Positions 11,250 through 24,100 of a stretch of DNA of 64,000 bases are shown here, in pieces. Made by a program: the position numbers and the translations under genes. The notes beneath the pieces were generated by a model. That model was not told the DNA's origin. It was given only the letters and a program-made list of their open reading frames with translations, and made no database searches. Every line of letters begins with the position of its first letter. Positions within the stretch are counted from its first letter, which is position 1. This DNA is from Thinopyrum elongatum (Eukaryota > Streptophyta > Magnoliopsida > Poales > Poaceae): assembly GCA_011799875.1 (NCBI GenBank), contig CM022297.1, forward strand, positions 448,805,292 to 448,869,291. The letters run 5' to 3'.

Positions 11250-11267
11250 TCCCCGGCAACGGCGCCA
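11250..11267 (-). promoter_or_regulatory. Athila-I primer-binding site, tRNA-Asp
   Basis: The minus strand reads TGGCGCCGTTGCCGGGGA, a perfect complement to the 3' end of plant tRNA-Asp, 11 bases inside the 5' LTR. The leader between PBS and ORF is only about 190 bp. Confidence 0.93.
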
Positions 11268-11278
11268 GAAATTCCTTT

Positions 11279-12874
11279 TGATGTCACTTGAACTACGTCG
11301 GTATTTCCCCAAAGAGGAATGGATGATGTAGCCCAGCTGTGGTAGGTATTTCCCTCAGTTATGAAACCAAGGTATCAATCCAGTAGGAGAACGAAGCAAC
11401 ACTATGTAAACGGTACCTGCACACAAATAACAAATACTTGCAACCCGACGATTAGGAGGGGTTGTCAATCCCTCTATGGGTAACGGTGCCAGTAATTTGC
11501 ATGTTGACGGGATAAAAATTGTGATAGATTGGATAAATAGATCTCGATAAAACGCGAAATAAAATAAATAGCAAAAAAGTGCAGCAAGGTATTTTTGGAT
11601 TTTTAGTATAATAGATCTGAAAATAAAAGAGAATAAAAATAGATCTCAAAGCAAATAAGATAAAGAATAGACCCGGAGGCCGTAGATTTCACTAGTGGCT
11701 TCTCTCAAGAAATAGCACACGGTGGGTAAACAAATTACCGTTGGGCAATTGATAGAACCTCAAATAACTATGACGATATACAGGCAATGATCATTATATA
11801 GGCATCACGTCCAAGATTAGTAGACCGACTCCTGCCTGCATCTACTACTATTACTCCACACATCGACCGCTATCCAACATGCATCTAGTGTATTAAGTTC
11901 ATGGAGAAACGGAGTAATGCAATAAGAACGATGACATGATGTAGACGAGATCTATTCATGTAGGAATGGCCCCCATCTTGTTATCCTTAATAGCAACGTT
12001 ACATGCGTGTCTTGCTGCCCCTTCTATCACTGGGAAAGAACACCGCACGATCGAACCCATCACAAAGCACCTCTTCCCATGGCAAGAAAAATCAATCTAG
12101 TCGGCCTAACTAAACCAAAGATTCGAAGAAGAAATACAAGGCTATAAGTAATCATGCATAAAAGAGATCAAAGAACTCAAATAACTTTCATGGATATAGA
12201 TCTGATCATAAACTCAAAGTTCATCGGATCCCAACAAACACACCGCAAAAAGAGTTACATCAAATAGATCTCCAAGAGACCATTGTATTGAGAATCAAAA
12301 AGAGAGAAGAAGCCATCTAGCTACTGCCTACAGACCCGTAGGTCTACAATGAACTACTCACACATCATCGGAGAGGCACCAATGAGGATGATGAACCCCT
12401 CCGTGATGGTGTCTAGATTGGATCTCGTGGTTCTGGAACTTGCGGCGGCTGGAATTGTGTTTCGTTGACTCCCCTAGGGTTTTTGGAATATTTCGGTATT
12501 TATAGGGCGAAGAGGCGGTGCGGAAGGCCACCGAGGTGGGCACAACCCACCTGGGCACGCTTGGGCCCCCAGACGCGCCCTGGTGGGTTGTGCTCCCCTC
12601 GGAGCCCCCCTGTGGTACTTCTTTGGCCCAACAGGTGTCTTCTGGTCCAGAAAAATTCTCCAAAAAGTTTTGCTACATTTGGACTCCGTTTGGTATTGAT
12701 TTTCTGCGAAGTAAAAAAACAAGCAAAAAAGAGCAACTGGCACTGGGCACTATGTTAATAGGTTAGTCCCAAAAAATGATATAAAGTTGCTATAAAATGA
12801 TTGTAAAACATCCAAGAATGATAATATAATAGCATGGAACAAGCAAAAATTATAGATACGTTGGAGACGTATCA
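11279..12874 (-). repeat. Athila-I 5' LTR (1596 bp)
   Basis: Same ends as the 3' copy. The minus-strand TATAAATA is at 12497-12504. The hairpin arms GCACAACCCACC (12540-12551) and GGTGGGTTGTGC (12582-12593) are identical to the other LTR, but its loop is longer (30 against 12 nt). Confidence 0.92.
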
Positions 12875-12879
12875 CACGT

Positions 12880-15859
12880 CTGGAATGGTTCCAAGGTTGA
12901 TGTGATCGCCGTCGGCACGCTCCCTCTACATCTACCTTCGGGATTAGTTTTAGACCTCAATAATTGTTATTTGGTGCCAGCGTTGAGCATTAACATTATA
13001 TCTGGATCTTGTTTATTGCGAGACTGTTATTCATTTAAGTCATAGAATAATGGTTGTTCTATTTATATGAGTAATATCTTTTATGGTCATGCACCTTTGA
13101 TGAATGGTCTATTCTTGTTGAATCTTGATTGTAGTGACACACATATTCATAATATTGATGCCAAAAGATGCAAAGTTGATAATGATAGTGCAACATACTT
13201 GTGGCACTGTCGTTTAGGTCATATTGGTGTAAAGCGCATGAAGAAACTCCATGCGGATGGACTTTTGGAATCACTTGATTATGAATCATTTGATACTTTT
13301 GAACCATGCCTCATGGGCAAGATGACTAAAACTCCGTTCTCCGGAACAATAGAGCGAGCTAATGACTTATTGGAAATAATACATACCGATGTATGCGGTC
13401 CGATGAGTGTTGAGGCACGTGGCGGGTATCAATATTTTCTGACCTTCACAGATGATTTGAGTAGGTATGGATATATCTACTTGATGAAACACAAGTCTGA
13501 AACATTTGAAAAGTTCAAGGAATTTCAGAGTGAAGTGGAGAATCATCGTAACAAGAAAATAAAGTTTCTACAATCTGATCGCGGAGGTGAGTATTTGAGT
13601 TACGAGTTTGGCCTTCATTTAAAACAATGTGGAATTGTTTCACAACTCACGCCACCTGGAACACCACAGCGTAATGGTGTGTCCGAACGTCGTAACCATA
13701 CTTTATTAGATATGGTGTGTTCTATGATGTCTCTTACCGATTTTCCTTTATCATTTTGGGGTTATGCATTAGAGACAGCTGCATTCACGTTAAATAGGGC
13801 ACCATCTAAATCCGTTGAGACGACACCATATGAAGTATGGTTTGGCAAGAAACCTAAGCTGTCGTTTCTTAAAGTTTGGGGATGCGACACTTATGTCAAA
13901 AGGCTTCAACTTGATAAGCTCGAACCCAAATCAGAGAAGTGCATCTTCATAGGATACCCTAAGGAAACTATTGGGTACACCTTCTACCACAGATCCGAAG
14001 GCAAGATCTTTGTTGCCAAGAATGGGTCCTTTCTAGAGAAGGAGTTTCTCTCGAAAGAAGTGAGTGGGAGGAAAGTTGAACTTGATGAGGTAATTGTACC
14101 TTCTCTCGAATTGGAAAGTAGCACATCAGAGAAAACCGTTCCCGTGATGCCTACACAAACTAGAGAGGAGGCTAACGATGATGGCCATGAAACTTCAGAT
14201 CAAGTTACTACTGAACTTCGTAGGTTGACCAGAACATGTTCCGCACCAGGGTGGTACTTTAATCCTGTCCTGGAAGTCATGTTATTTGAGCACGGTGAAC
14301 CTACGAACTATGAAGAAGCTATGATGAGCCCAGATTCCGATAAATGGCTTGAGGCCATGAAATCTTAGATAGGATCCATGTATGAGAACAAAGTATGGAC
14401 TTTGGTGGACTTGCTGGATGATCAGCAAGCCATTGAGAATAAATGGATCTTCAAGAAGAAGACGGACGCTGATGTTAATGTCACTGTCTAGAAAGCTCGA
14501 CTTGTCCCAAAAGGTTTTCGACAAGTTCAAGGGGTTGACTACGATGAGACTTTCTCACCCGTAGCGATGGTTAAGTCTGTCCGAATCATGTTAGCAATTG
14601 CCACATTTTATGATTATGAAATCTGGCAAATGAAAGTCAAAACTGCATTTCTTAAAGTAGAGTTGTATATGATGCAACCAGAAGGTTTTATCGATCCTAA
14701 AGGTGCTGACAAAGTATGCATGCTCCAGCGATCCATCTATGGACTGGTGCAAGCATCTCGGAGTTGGAATATACACTTTGATGAAGTGGTCAAAGCATAT
14801 GGTTTTATACAGACTTACGGTGAAGCCTGTATTTACAAGAAAATGAGTGGGAGCTCTGTAGCATTTCTGATATTATATGTGAATGACATATTGTTGATTG
14901 GAAATGATATAGAATTTCTGGATAGCATAAAAGGATACTTGAATAAGAATTTTTCAATGAAAGACCTCCGTGAATCTGCTTATATATTGGGCATCAAGAT
15001 CTATAGGGATAGATCGAGACGCTTAATAGGACTTTCACAAAGCACATACCTTGACAAAGTTCTGAAGAAGTTCAAAATGGACTAGTCAAAGAAAGCGTTC
15101 TTACCTGTGTTGCAAGGTGTGAAATTGAGTCAGACTCAAAGCCCGACCATGGCAGAAGATAGAGAGAAAATGAAAGTCATTCCCAATGCCTCAGCCATAG
15201 ATTCTGTCATGTATGCTATGTTGTGTACCAGACCTGATGTGTGCCTTGCCATAAGTTTGGCAGGGAGGTACCAAAGTAATCTAGGAGTGGATCACTGGAC
15301 AACGGTCAACAACATCCTGAAGTACCTGAAAAGGACCAAGGATATGTTTCACGTTTATGGAGGTGACGAAGAGCTCGTCGTAAATGGTTACGTCAATGCT
15401 AGCTTCGACACTGATCCGGATGACTCTAAGTCACGAACCGGATATGTATTTATATAGAATGGTGGAGCTGTCAGTTGGTGCAGTTCCAAGCAGAGTATCG
15501 TGGCGGGATCTACGTGTGAAGAGGTGTACATAGCTGCTTCCGAAGCAGCACATGAAGGAGTCTGGAGGAAGGAGTTCATATCCGATCTGGGTGTAATACC
15601 CAGTGCATCGGGTCCAATGAAAATCTTTTGTGACAACACTGGAGCAATTGCCTTAGCGAAGGAATCCAGGTTTCACTAGAGAACCAAATACATCAAGAGA
15701 CGCTTCAAATCCATTCGTGAAAAGGTCAAGGATGGAGACATAGAAATTTGCATAATACATACGGATCTGAATATAGCAGACCCATTGACTAAACCTCTTC
15801 CGCGGGCAAAACATGATCATCACCAAGACTCCTTGGGTGTTAGATTCATTACAATGTAA
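12880..15859 (+). pseudogene. Copia-P pol: protease end, integrase, RT, RNase H
   Basis: One frame from 12880 to the TAA at 15857, broken by about seven stops (for example about 13025, 14366, 14488, 15083, 15455, 15677). Integrase: WHCRLGH zinc histidines, but the first cysteine of the zinc pair is phenylalanine (DTFEPCLMG). The catalytic D, D and E are visible in IHTDVCGPM, LQSDRGGEY and NGVSERRNHT. RT: AFLKVELYMMQPEGF lacks a few residues of the usual copia motif, and the YVDD box is Y-V-N-D (14876-14887), so a catalytic aspartate is lost. RNase H follows (NGYVNASFDTDPDDSKSRTGY) and the chain ends LGVRFITM just before the PPT. Integrase before RT proves the Ty1/copia type. Enzymatically dead. 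Confidence 0.92.
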
Positions 15860-15881
15860 TCTAGATTACTGATTCTAGTGC

Positions 15882-15892
15882 AAGTGGGAGAC
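15882..15892 (+). promoter_or_regulatory. Copia-P polypurine tract
   Basis: AAGTGGGAGAC immediately before the LTR (TGATGGAAAT). It primes plus-strand DNA synthesis in copia elements. The mirror copy for Copia-M is at 18307-18317. Confidence 0.88.
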
Positions 15893-16623
15893 TGATGGAA
15901 ATATGCCCTAGAGGCAATAATAAAGTTGTTATTATTATATTTCCTTATTCATGATAAATGTTTATTATTCATGATAGAATTGTATTGATCGGAAACTTAA
16001 ATACATGTGTGGATACATAAACATATACCGTGTCCCTAGTAAGCCTCTACTACACTAGCTCATTGACCAAAGATGGTTAAGGTTTCCTAAACATGGACAT
16101 GTGTTGTCACTTGATAACGGGATCACATCATTAGAAGAATGATGTGATGGATAAGACCCATCCGTTAGCTTAGCATATGATCGTTCAGTTTATTGCTACT
16201 GCTTTCTTAATGTCAAATCCATGTTCCTTCGACCATGAGATCATGCAACTCCTGGATACCCGAGGAATGCCTTGTGTACTATCAAACATCACAACGTAAC
16301 TGGGTGATCATAAAGATGCTCTATAGGTATCTCCGAAGGTGTTTGTTGAGTTGGCATGAATCGAGATTGGGATTTGTCACTCCGTGTATCGGAGAGGTAT
16401 CTCTGGGCCCTCTCGGTAATACAGCATCACAAGAAGCTTGCAAGCAAAGTGACTAAGGAGTTAGTTACGAGATGATGTATTACGGAATGAGTAAAGAGAC
16501 TTGCCGGTAATGAGATTGAACTAGGTATGAAGATACCGACGATTGAATCTCGTGCAAGTAACATACTGATAGACAAAGGGAATTATGTATGTTGTCATAA
16601 GGTTCGACCGATAAAGGTCTTCG
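15893..16623 (+). repeat. Copia-P 3' LTR, segment 1 of 3
   Basis: Begins TGATGGAAATATGCCCTAG. It is interrupted after CTTCG (16619-16623) by Copia-M and continues at 35826. Confidence 0.9.
16619..16623 (+). repeat. Target-site duplication of Copia-M (CTTCG)
   Basis: Left copy CTTCG at 16619-16623, right copy at 35821-35825. The joined flanks read through as normal copia LTR sequence. Confidence 0.92.
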
Positions 16624-18306
16624 TGTTGCGGAACGTTGCATGGAAAACAAAAAAAAAATCTACGCACACGCAAGATCTATCAAGGAGATGCATAGCAATG
16701 AGAGGGGAGAGTGTGTCTACGTACCCTCATAGACCGTAAGCGGAAGCGTTTAGTAACACGGTTGATGTAGTCGAACTTCTTCGCGATTCAACCGATCGAG
16801 TACCGAACGTACTGCACCTCCGCGTTCAGCACACGTTCAGCTCGGTGATGTCCTCGCCTTCTTGATCCAGCAAGACGGGCAAAGTAGTAGATGAGTTCCG
16901 CCAGCACGACAGCGTGGTGACAGTGATGGTGATGCTATCTTCGCAGGGCTTCGCCTAAACACTACGAAAAAATGACCGAGGGACAAAACTGTGGAGAGGG
17001 GCGCCGCACACGGCTAAGACAATATTATATCCCTTGTGTGGCGCCCCCTCCCACATATATATAGGTGGGGGAGAGGGGAAGCAGCCAGGCGCACCACAAA
17101 GGTGGCCGGCCAGCCCTAGGGCTCCTGCCCTGGCCTGCGCCCCCTGCCATAATTCCCCCAAGGGGGAAGGAAAGAGGAGGAGAGGGAAGGAAGGAGGAGG
17201 CCTACTCCCCTCTTTCCTTCTCCCCCTTATGGCCGGCTGCCATAGAGAGGCGCACCAGCCCCTTGTGGGCTGGTGTGCTCCCTTCTCTTGGCCCATATGG
17301 CCCATAGACCTCCCGTGGCTTACCGGAACCCCTTCCGGTGACCCGATGACTACCCGGTACACCCCGAAACTTTTTCGGTGTCCAAATAGTATCATCCTAT
17401 ATATCAATCTTTACCTCCGGACCATTCCAGAGCTCCTCGTTATGTCCGTGATCTCATCCGGGACTCCGAACAACATTCGGTCACCAAATCACATAACTCA
17501 TATAACACTATATCGTCAACGAATGTTAAGCGTGCGGACCCTACGGGTTCGAGAACTATGTAGACATGAACGAGACACCTCTCTTTATCGGTCAAACCGT
17601 TATGACAACATACGTAATTCCCTTTGTCTGTCGGTATGTTAGTTGCCCGAGATTCGATCGTCGGTATCTCCATACCTATGTCAATCTCATTACCGGCAAT
17701 TCTCTTTACTCGTTCTGTAATACATCATCTTGTAACTAACTCCTTAGTCATTTTCTTGCAAGCTTATTATGATGTGTATTACCGAGAGGGCCCAGAGATA
17801 CCTCTCCGATACTCGGAGTGACAAATCCCAATCTTGATCCATGCCAACTCAACAAACACCTTCGAAGATACCTGTAGAGCATCTTTATGATCACCCAGTT
17901 ATGTTGTGACGTTTGATAGCACACAAGGTATTCCTCCAGTATTCGGGAGTTGCATGATCTCATGGTCGAAGGAACATGTATTTGACATTCAAGAAAGTAG
18001 TAGCAATAAATTGAACGATTATATGCTAAGCTAACGGATGGGTCTTGTCCATCACATCATTCTCCTAATGATAGTGATCCCGTTATCAAATGACAACACA
18101 TGTCTATGGTTAGGAAACCTTAACCATCTTTGATCAATGAGCTAGTCTAGTAGAGGCTTACTAGGGACACGGTATTTGTTTATGTATTCACACATGTATT
18201 TAAGTTTCCGATCAATACAACTCTAGCATGAATAATAAACCTTTATCATGAATAAGGAAATATAAAATAACAACTTTATTATTGCCTCTAGGGCATATTC
18301 CCTTCA
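16624..18306 (-). repeat. Copia-M 3' LTR (1683 bp)
   Basis: Full-length LTR in minus orientation, ending GCATATTCCCTTCA with the PPT complement (GTCTCCCACTT) at 18307. TATA stretch at 17054-17064. Together with 15893-16623 it makes two inverted copies of the LTR start region. Confidence 0.92.
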
Positions 18307-18893
18307 GTCTCCCACTTGCACTAGAGTCAATAATCTAGTTCACATCGCCATGTGATTATCACCCATAGTTCACATCGCCATGTGACTAACACCCAAAGAG
18401 TTTACTAGAGTCAATAATCTAGTTCACATCACCATGTGATTAACACCCAAAGAGTACTAAGGTGTGATCATGTTTTTCTTGTGAGAGAGGTTTAGTCAAC
18501 GGGTCTGCCACATTCAGGTCCATATGTATTTTGCAAATTTCTATGTCTACAATGCTCTACATGGAGCTACTCTAGCTAATTGCTCCCACATTCAATACAT
18601 ATCCAGATTGAGACTCAGAGTCATCCGGATTGGTGTTTAAAGCTTGCATCGAGGTAACTCTTTATGACGAACTCTTTATCACCTCCATAATCGAGAAACA
18701 TTTCCTTAGTCCTCTAAGGATAATTTTGACCGCTGTCCAGTGGTCCACTCCTGGATCACTATTGTACCCTCTTTCCAGACTCATGGCAAGGCACACAACA
18801 GGTTTGGTACACAACATGGCCTATTTTATAGAACCTATGGCTGAGGCATAGGGAATGACTTTCATTCTCTCTCTATCTTCTGCTGTGGTCATG
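18307..18893 (-). pseudogene. Copia-M RNase H remnant and 3' non-coding tail
   Basis: Read on the minus strand: the end of RT/start of RNase H (TAEDRERMKVIPYASAIGS near 18830-18890), then DASFKHQSG and, after an internal deletion, sequence matching the C-terminal DIEICIIHTDLNIADPLTKPL part of Copia-P near 18490-18545, with frame changes. Near the LTR a motif of about 28 bp (core TTCACATCGCCATGTGA) is repeated three times at about 18338-18450, with a longer duplication of about 80 bp. Non-functional. Confidence 0.8.
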
Positions 18894-18909
18894 TTTTGAA
18901 GGAGTTCAA

Positions 18910-21128
18910 ATGGATCAGTCAAAGATGGCCCAGTGTGCGCGACCCGCCGGGGTTCAACCCGGCCGGAAGCACGTCTTTGTTGGCCTTGTTCATGGGGCGG
19001 ATCTTGCTGAAGGTTCTGAATCTGGAGGAGAGACGGCCATCTATTCAGGCGATGAGTCCTCGACCGGAGAGACGGAATCAATCTATCAGCTTCAAGACGG
19101 TGGGCTTGGGGGCTATTTCGATGGTGACAGTATTCTGGACCCTTATGAGCCGCCGAGCAGGGCTGCTATTTTTATGGCTGGTACGCAATCGGTTCTGAAC
19201 TCATCAACAACTGTTGCTATGACATCCGGATCAACTGCTGCTACGATAGCTGGAGCGAGCGGTTCAGCTCGGCCGCTGGCTCAAGTCTTATCTGAGCTCT
19301 TGGGCACCCTGATGACTCTGTTAGCTACGGAGGTGACTCCGGCGAATCAAGCACAACATAATGCGGAAGTTGCAAAGGTGCGAGATGAGGTGGCTAAGGC
19401 CCAGGAGGATCTTAATGCAGAGAATGCCAGGATGGCGACGGAGCGAGCTGCGATGGATGCCGAGTCACAGCGGATAAGAGCAGAAGCTTTTCGTCTGAGT
19501 CTAGATCAGAATGCATCCAATGCTGTCCTTCCAAGGAGACACCAGAGCCGCCTACCTTCATAGTTCGAGGGGCGAAATCTTTTTAATACACCCGAGGCAG
19601 GAACGAGTAACCCGCCCGTCGTAACCCGGGCTGCTGAGGCGCCAGGGACTGGAGCGGTGGCCCAGCCTCGTGTGCCAGACCCGCCTTGTAGGGATCTGAC
19701 CCACCTCAACGGGTTCCAACACCCTCTGGCCATTATTCTAACTCGGTCGATAACATGATAGCAGCGGCTACACGACTGGCGGCTATCCCGATCGAAGGCG
19801 AGTCTCCAGTGGTAATAGAGACCCGAAACGCGGTGGAGCCTCTTCAGACGGCTATGGCACAGCAGGCGCCTTATTCATATAGTGGTGAGCGTGTTCACTC
19901 AACCCCCCGCCCAAGTCGAAGCTACAGCCGGCGCATTGAGTCGCCAGCGGTTTCCAGCAGCGAGCAGCGTCGTAACCCGCCATGTAATGATGACCCGCCC
20001 CGTGGACATAACCCGCCCCGTGATGATAATAATGCTCAGGCCCTTGTGGATCAGGCTAGAGCCCGTCGCGAGGCGGAGTTGGCGGCTCAATTGGGGGTTC
20101 ATCAGCAGTCTCCAGTACACCCTTCGGCAACCGTTGCAGCTGGGATGACTTCTAGGACAGTTGGTGTGCCTTGTCTAGTGCCGGCTCTACGCAATGAACG
20201 TTTGCCCAAGGATTTTAAGGGCCCTCATAAGGTGCCTAATTATACAGCTGATCTTCCTCCTGAGGCTTGGATTGAGAGCTACGAGCTAGCTATGGAGATG
20301 CTAGATGTTAATGATGCTGTATGTGCCAAGTACTTCACCATGATGTTGGATGGACCGGCTCGTACCTGGTTGAAAGGATTACCTGCCAATTCCATCAATT
20401 CATGGGTTGAGTTGAAGGCGCGCTTCATTCAGAACTTCAAGGGAATGTGTAAGCAGCCTCTGACGATTATTGATCTGGATAACTGTGTGCAGCGGGAGGA
20501 TGAGTCGGCCCACCATTGGGTTCGCCGGGTCTCAGCTATTATTCATTCATCAGATAGCATTGCGGCAGGTTTAGCTGTTCTGGTCTTGGAGAAGAATTGT
20601 CATTTTACCCCCCTTAAGCAAAAGCTTGGGCGGCTCAAACATCACTGTAATGACATGGGAGAGCTCATGGCGGCTCTCATCAAGTATGCCGACTCTGATA
20701 CCACCAAAGATCCTGGATCTGATGATGAAAAATCCAATAAGGGAAAAAAGAGTGGTAATGGTAAGGGTCAGCAGCAGAACGTGACAGGGCATAGTGGTCA
20801 CAACAAGGGTAATGGTGGTAAGCGCAGACAACCCGATGGCGGGTCAGACCTAGTAGCTAACACCAACACTGGATATAAAAGCCAGCACCGTAATGGCAAT
20901 GGTAAGCAGGCCTATGGAGGGCCAAAGTTTAATATTGAGGCGATGATGAACGAGCCTTGCCCAAAACACAGTCTGCCCAATAAGCCGGCGGCTCATGCCT
21001 GGAAAGACTGTTTCATCATGAGAGAGTACAGGAATTCCAACCTCAATCAGAATCATGACAACAACAATGGCCCGCCTGGCGGGTCAGGATCCGGCTCACA
21101 GGGGCCTAGCTTTGGTGGTGGTGACTGA
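18910..21128 (+). pseudogene. Tat-I gag
   Basis: Starts at MDQSKMAQCARPAGVQ (18910). The first 218 codons are in one frame; after a stop at 19561 homologous sequence continues, with a frame change near 19745. The main capsid region is a 457-codon frame (19755-21128). Its residues 160-310 hold a retrotransposon gag domain (LPPEAWIESYELAMEMLDV, ARTWLKGLP, SWVELKARFIQNFKG). A K- and E-rich helix (about 19360-19500) is likely coiled coil. The C-terminal tail is rich in N, G and Q and basic, with PCPKHSLPNKPAAHAWKDC in place of a classical CCHC knuckle. It ends at a TGA (21126) in the same frame as pol. Gag and pol were probably one frame originally. Confidence 0.85.
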
Positions 21129-24100
21129 AATTCTGGTTACCAAGGACAGGGCAACCAGGGTGGTTATAACCAATAGTCTGGTCAGGGTAACCATTAGCAT
21201 TTGTCAGGGTACTAGAGTAATCCAAAGCAGCTTAACAGTGGCCAGTATCATGTTTTTACCACAAGTCTCTTCAAACAAGATCAGAAGGTTCATAAACGTG
21301 CGGTCAGTGCGATTGAGCCAGCGGTGCCTCAATACTTACGATGGTCAGAGCAACCAATCACATGGAGTCGAGAGGATCACCTGCCTCGGGTTGACAATCC
21401 GGGTCAACTAGCATTGGTGGTAGCCCCTCAGGTTGGGGGTTATAAATTCACTAAAGTGCTCATGGACGGTGGCAGCAGTATTAATATCCTTTACTATGAT
21501 ACCTTTCGTCGGATGAATTTAACTGATAAGGAGCTTAAGCCGTCTTCTACAGTTTTTCATGGGGTAGTACCTGGTAATTCGGCATATCCAGTTGGGAAGA
21601 TTGCCTTGGAGGTGGCCTTTGGCGATGACTATGACTACAGAGCAGAGACGTTATGGTCTGAAGTGGTCAAAATCAAGAGCCCTTATCATGCTTTATTCGA
21701 ACGGCTGGCTTACGCCAAATTTATGGCACAACCTTGTTATGTTTATTTACAGCTTAAAATGCTAGGGCATAAGGGCACGATTACAGTCCATGGTAATCGA
21801 AGAATTGCATTGGAATGTGAGGAAGGAGATGCTGCTTATGCTGAATCAGCTTGTGCTACTGAGGAACTTAAGTTTTGTAAGGATAATGTTGACCCGGCTG
21901 ATATGACCCCTTTGAAGAATCCCACCACGGAGCAAGACCCTTTCTTGAAATTTAAATCGGCTGATGATACAAAGCAGGTTGACTTTGTCCCTGGCGACTC
22001 ATCTCAGCAGTTCACAATAGGGGCTAACATGGATCCTAAATAGGAAAGCGCGCTCATCGAGTTTATCCATGAGAATCGGGACATCTTTGCATGGAAACCT
22101 TCTGACATGCCGTGTGTACCGAGGGAATTCGCTGAGCACACTCTTAATGTTGATCCTAAATTTAAGCCGGTTAAGCAGTTTCTTCATCATTTCAATGAAG
22201 AACGGCGTAAGGCCATTGGAGAAGAGGTGGCCCGGCTCTTGGCAGTCGGGTTTATTGTGGAAGTCTTTCATCCAGAGTGGTTGGCTAACCCGGTGCTGGT
22301 GCTTAAGAAGAATGGCACTTGGCGTATGTGTGTTGATTACACAGATCTTAACAAGGCTTGTCCAGCGGATCCGTTTGCTCTTCCCCATATTGACCAGATT
22401 ATTGATGCCACGGCGGGTTGTGAGAGTTTATGTTTCCTGGATGCTTATTTTGGTTATCATCAGATCAAGATGGCAGTTAAAGACCAAGAGAAGACGTCTT
22501 TTATCACCCCTTTTGGAGCCTTCTGTTATGTCTCGATGCCTTTTGGGCTTAAGAGTGCCCAGGCGGCTTATCAACGCTGTGTTCAGAATTGCTTTCACAG
22601 TCAAATTGGGCATAATGTGCATGCTTATGTGGATGATATTGTGGTTAAATCCAGGAAAAAGGAGACACTCTTGGATGATCTAAGGGAGACTTTTGACAAT
22701 CTCTGGGTCTATAAGATGATGCTTAACCCGGCCAAGTGTGTTTTTTGTGTACCTGCAAGCAAGCTCTTGGGTTTTCTGGTCTCAGAGAGAGGTATTGAAG
22801 CTAACCCGGAGAAGATTAAGGCTATTACTTCATTGGCTAAGCCGGCGTGTATCAATGACGTCCAGTGCCTGGCGAGTCGTATCGCGGCTCTAAGCCGGTT
22901 CATAAGCCTCCTGGGAGAGAAGGCCATTCCCTCATACCAGATGATGAAGAAAACATATCATTTTGTCTGGAGTGACGCCGCCGATAAGGCGTTTGAGGCG
23001 CTCAAGAAGCAGTTAGCTGAGCCGCCAGTCCTTGCGGCTCCCATTGAGAAAGAGCCCTTGCTCTTGTATGTGGCAGCTAATAGTAGGGTTGTCAGTGTGG
23101 CGATTGTGGTGGAGCGCAAAGAAACAGGTAAGGAGTACCCAGTCCAGAGGCCGGCTTATTATGTCAGTGAGGTGTTGATTGAGTCCAAGCAATGATATAG
23201 ACATTGGCAGAAATTGGTATATGGAGTGTTTATGGCCAGTCGCAAGCTGAAGCATTATTTTCTTGGTCATCCTATCACTGTGGTTAGCTCTGCTCCCTTA
23301 GGAGACATTATTCAAAATAGAGAGGCCACAGGCCGGGTTGCTAAGTGGGCAATAGAACTCGGACCTCACGATCTGAAATATGTGCCAAGGACAGCTATCA
23401 AATCTCAGGCTCTGGTGGATTTCATCAATGACTGGACGGAGTTGCAGACGGCTGAGAAGAGGCCGGATAACACATATTGGACGATTCACTTTGATGGGTC
23501 CAGACAGCTGGAAGGCTCGGGGGCTGGAGTTATTTTGACTTCCCCACGAGGTGACAAATTTTGTTATGTGTTAAGGTTGATGTTTCCTTGTACTAACAAT
23601 GCAGCTGAAAATGAGGCTTTACTCCACGGCCTTCGTATGGCCAAGGAAATGAATTTGAGTCGGGTCAGGTGTTTTGGCGACTCAGACCTTGTGGCTCAGC
23701 AAGTTTTAGGTACATGGGATTCCAAAGACCCACTCATGGCGGCTTATCGCCGAGCGGTTGATAATATTGCTGGTCACTTCAAGGGTTATCAAGTAAAGCA
23801 CCTTGATCGAAGGAAGAATGAGGCGGCCAATGCCTTGAGCCGGCTTGGGTCTCAACATAAGCCGGTGCCTCCTAATGTGTTTCTTGATGTATTGCACCAT
23901 CCCTCGGTCAAGTTACCATCAGAAGAGGATCTTGCTATTCCTGACCCAAAGGCGCAGTTGGTGGCGGCTCTTCATGCTATTCCTGATTGGACGCTTCCCT
24001 ACTTGGCTTATATGACCCGGAGCGAGTTACCTGAGGATGAAACTTTGGGAAGGCAAATCACCAGGAGGTCTAAGTATATGACTATTGTCAATGGCGAGTT

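Larger units (their letters stand above)
6260..12874 (-). mobile_element. Athila-I: non-autonomous Athila-like gypsy element
   Basis: LTRs at 6260-7839 and 11279-12874, tRNA-Asp-type PBS at 11250-11267 and PPT next to 7840 define a minus-strand element of 6.6 kb. The LTR ends in GACGTATCA, as in several Triticeae Athila-like families (Sabrina/WHAM type; name not verified). The only ORF is a 276-residue gag-like protein. There is no protease, RT, RNase H or integrase, so any movement must depend on another element. About 2.4 kb of non-coding DNA separates that ORF from the 3' LTR. Confidence 0.9.

Noticed and set aside
11250..11267. tRNA gene fragment
   Set aside because: Only the 18-nt complement of a tRNA-Asp 3' end next to an LTR; it is a primer-binding site, as are 2793-2806, 37720-37737 and 55709-55726.
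13059..13307. 82-codon minus-strand ORF, repeated at 149-397 on the plus strand
   Set aside because: Exact shadow of the integrase zinc region of the copia elements; the sense frame carries the recognisable WHCRLGH motif.
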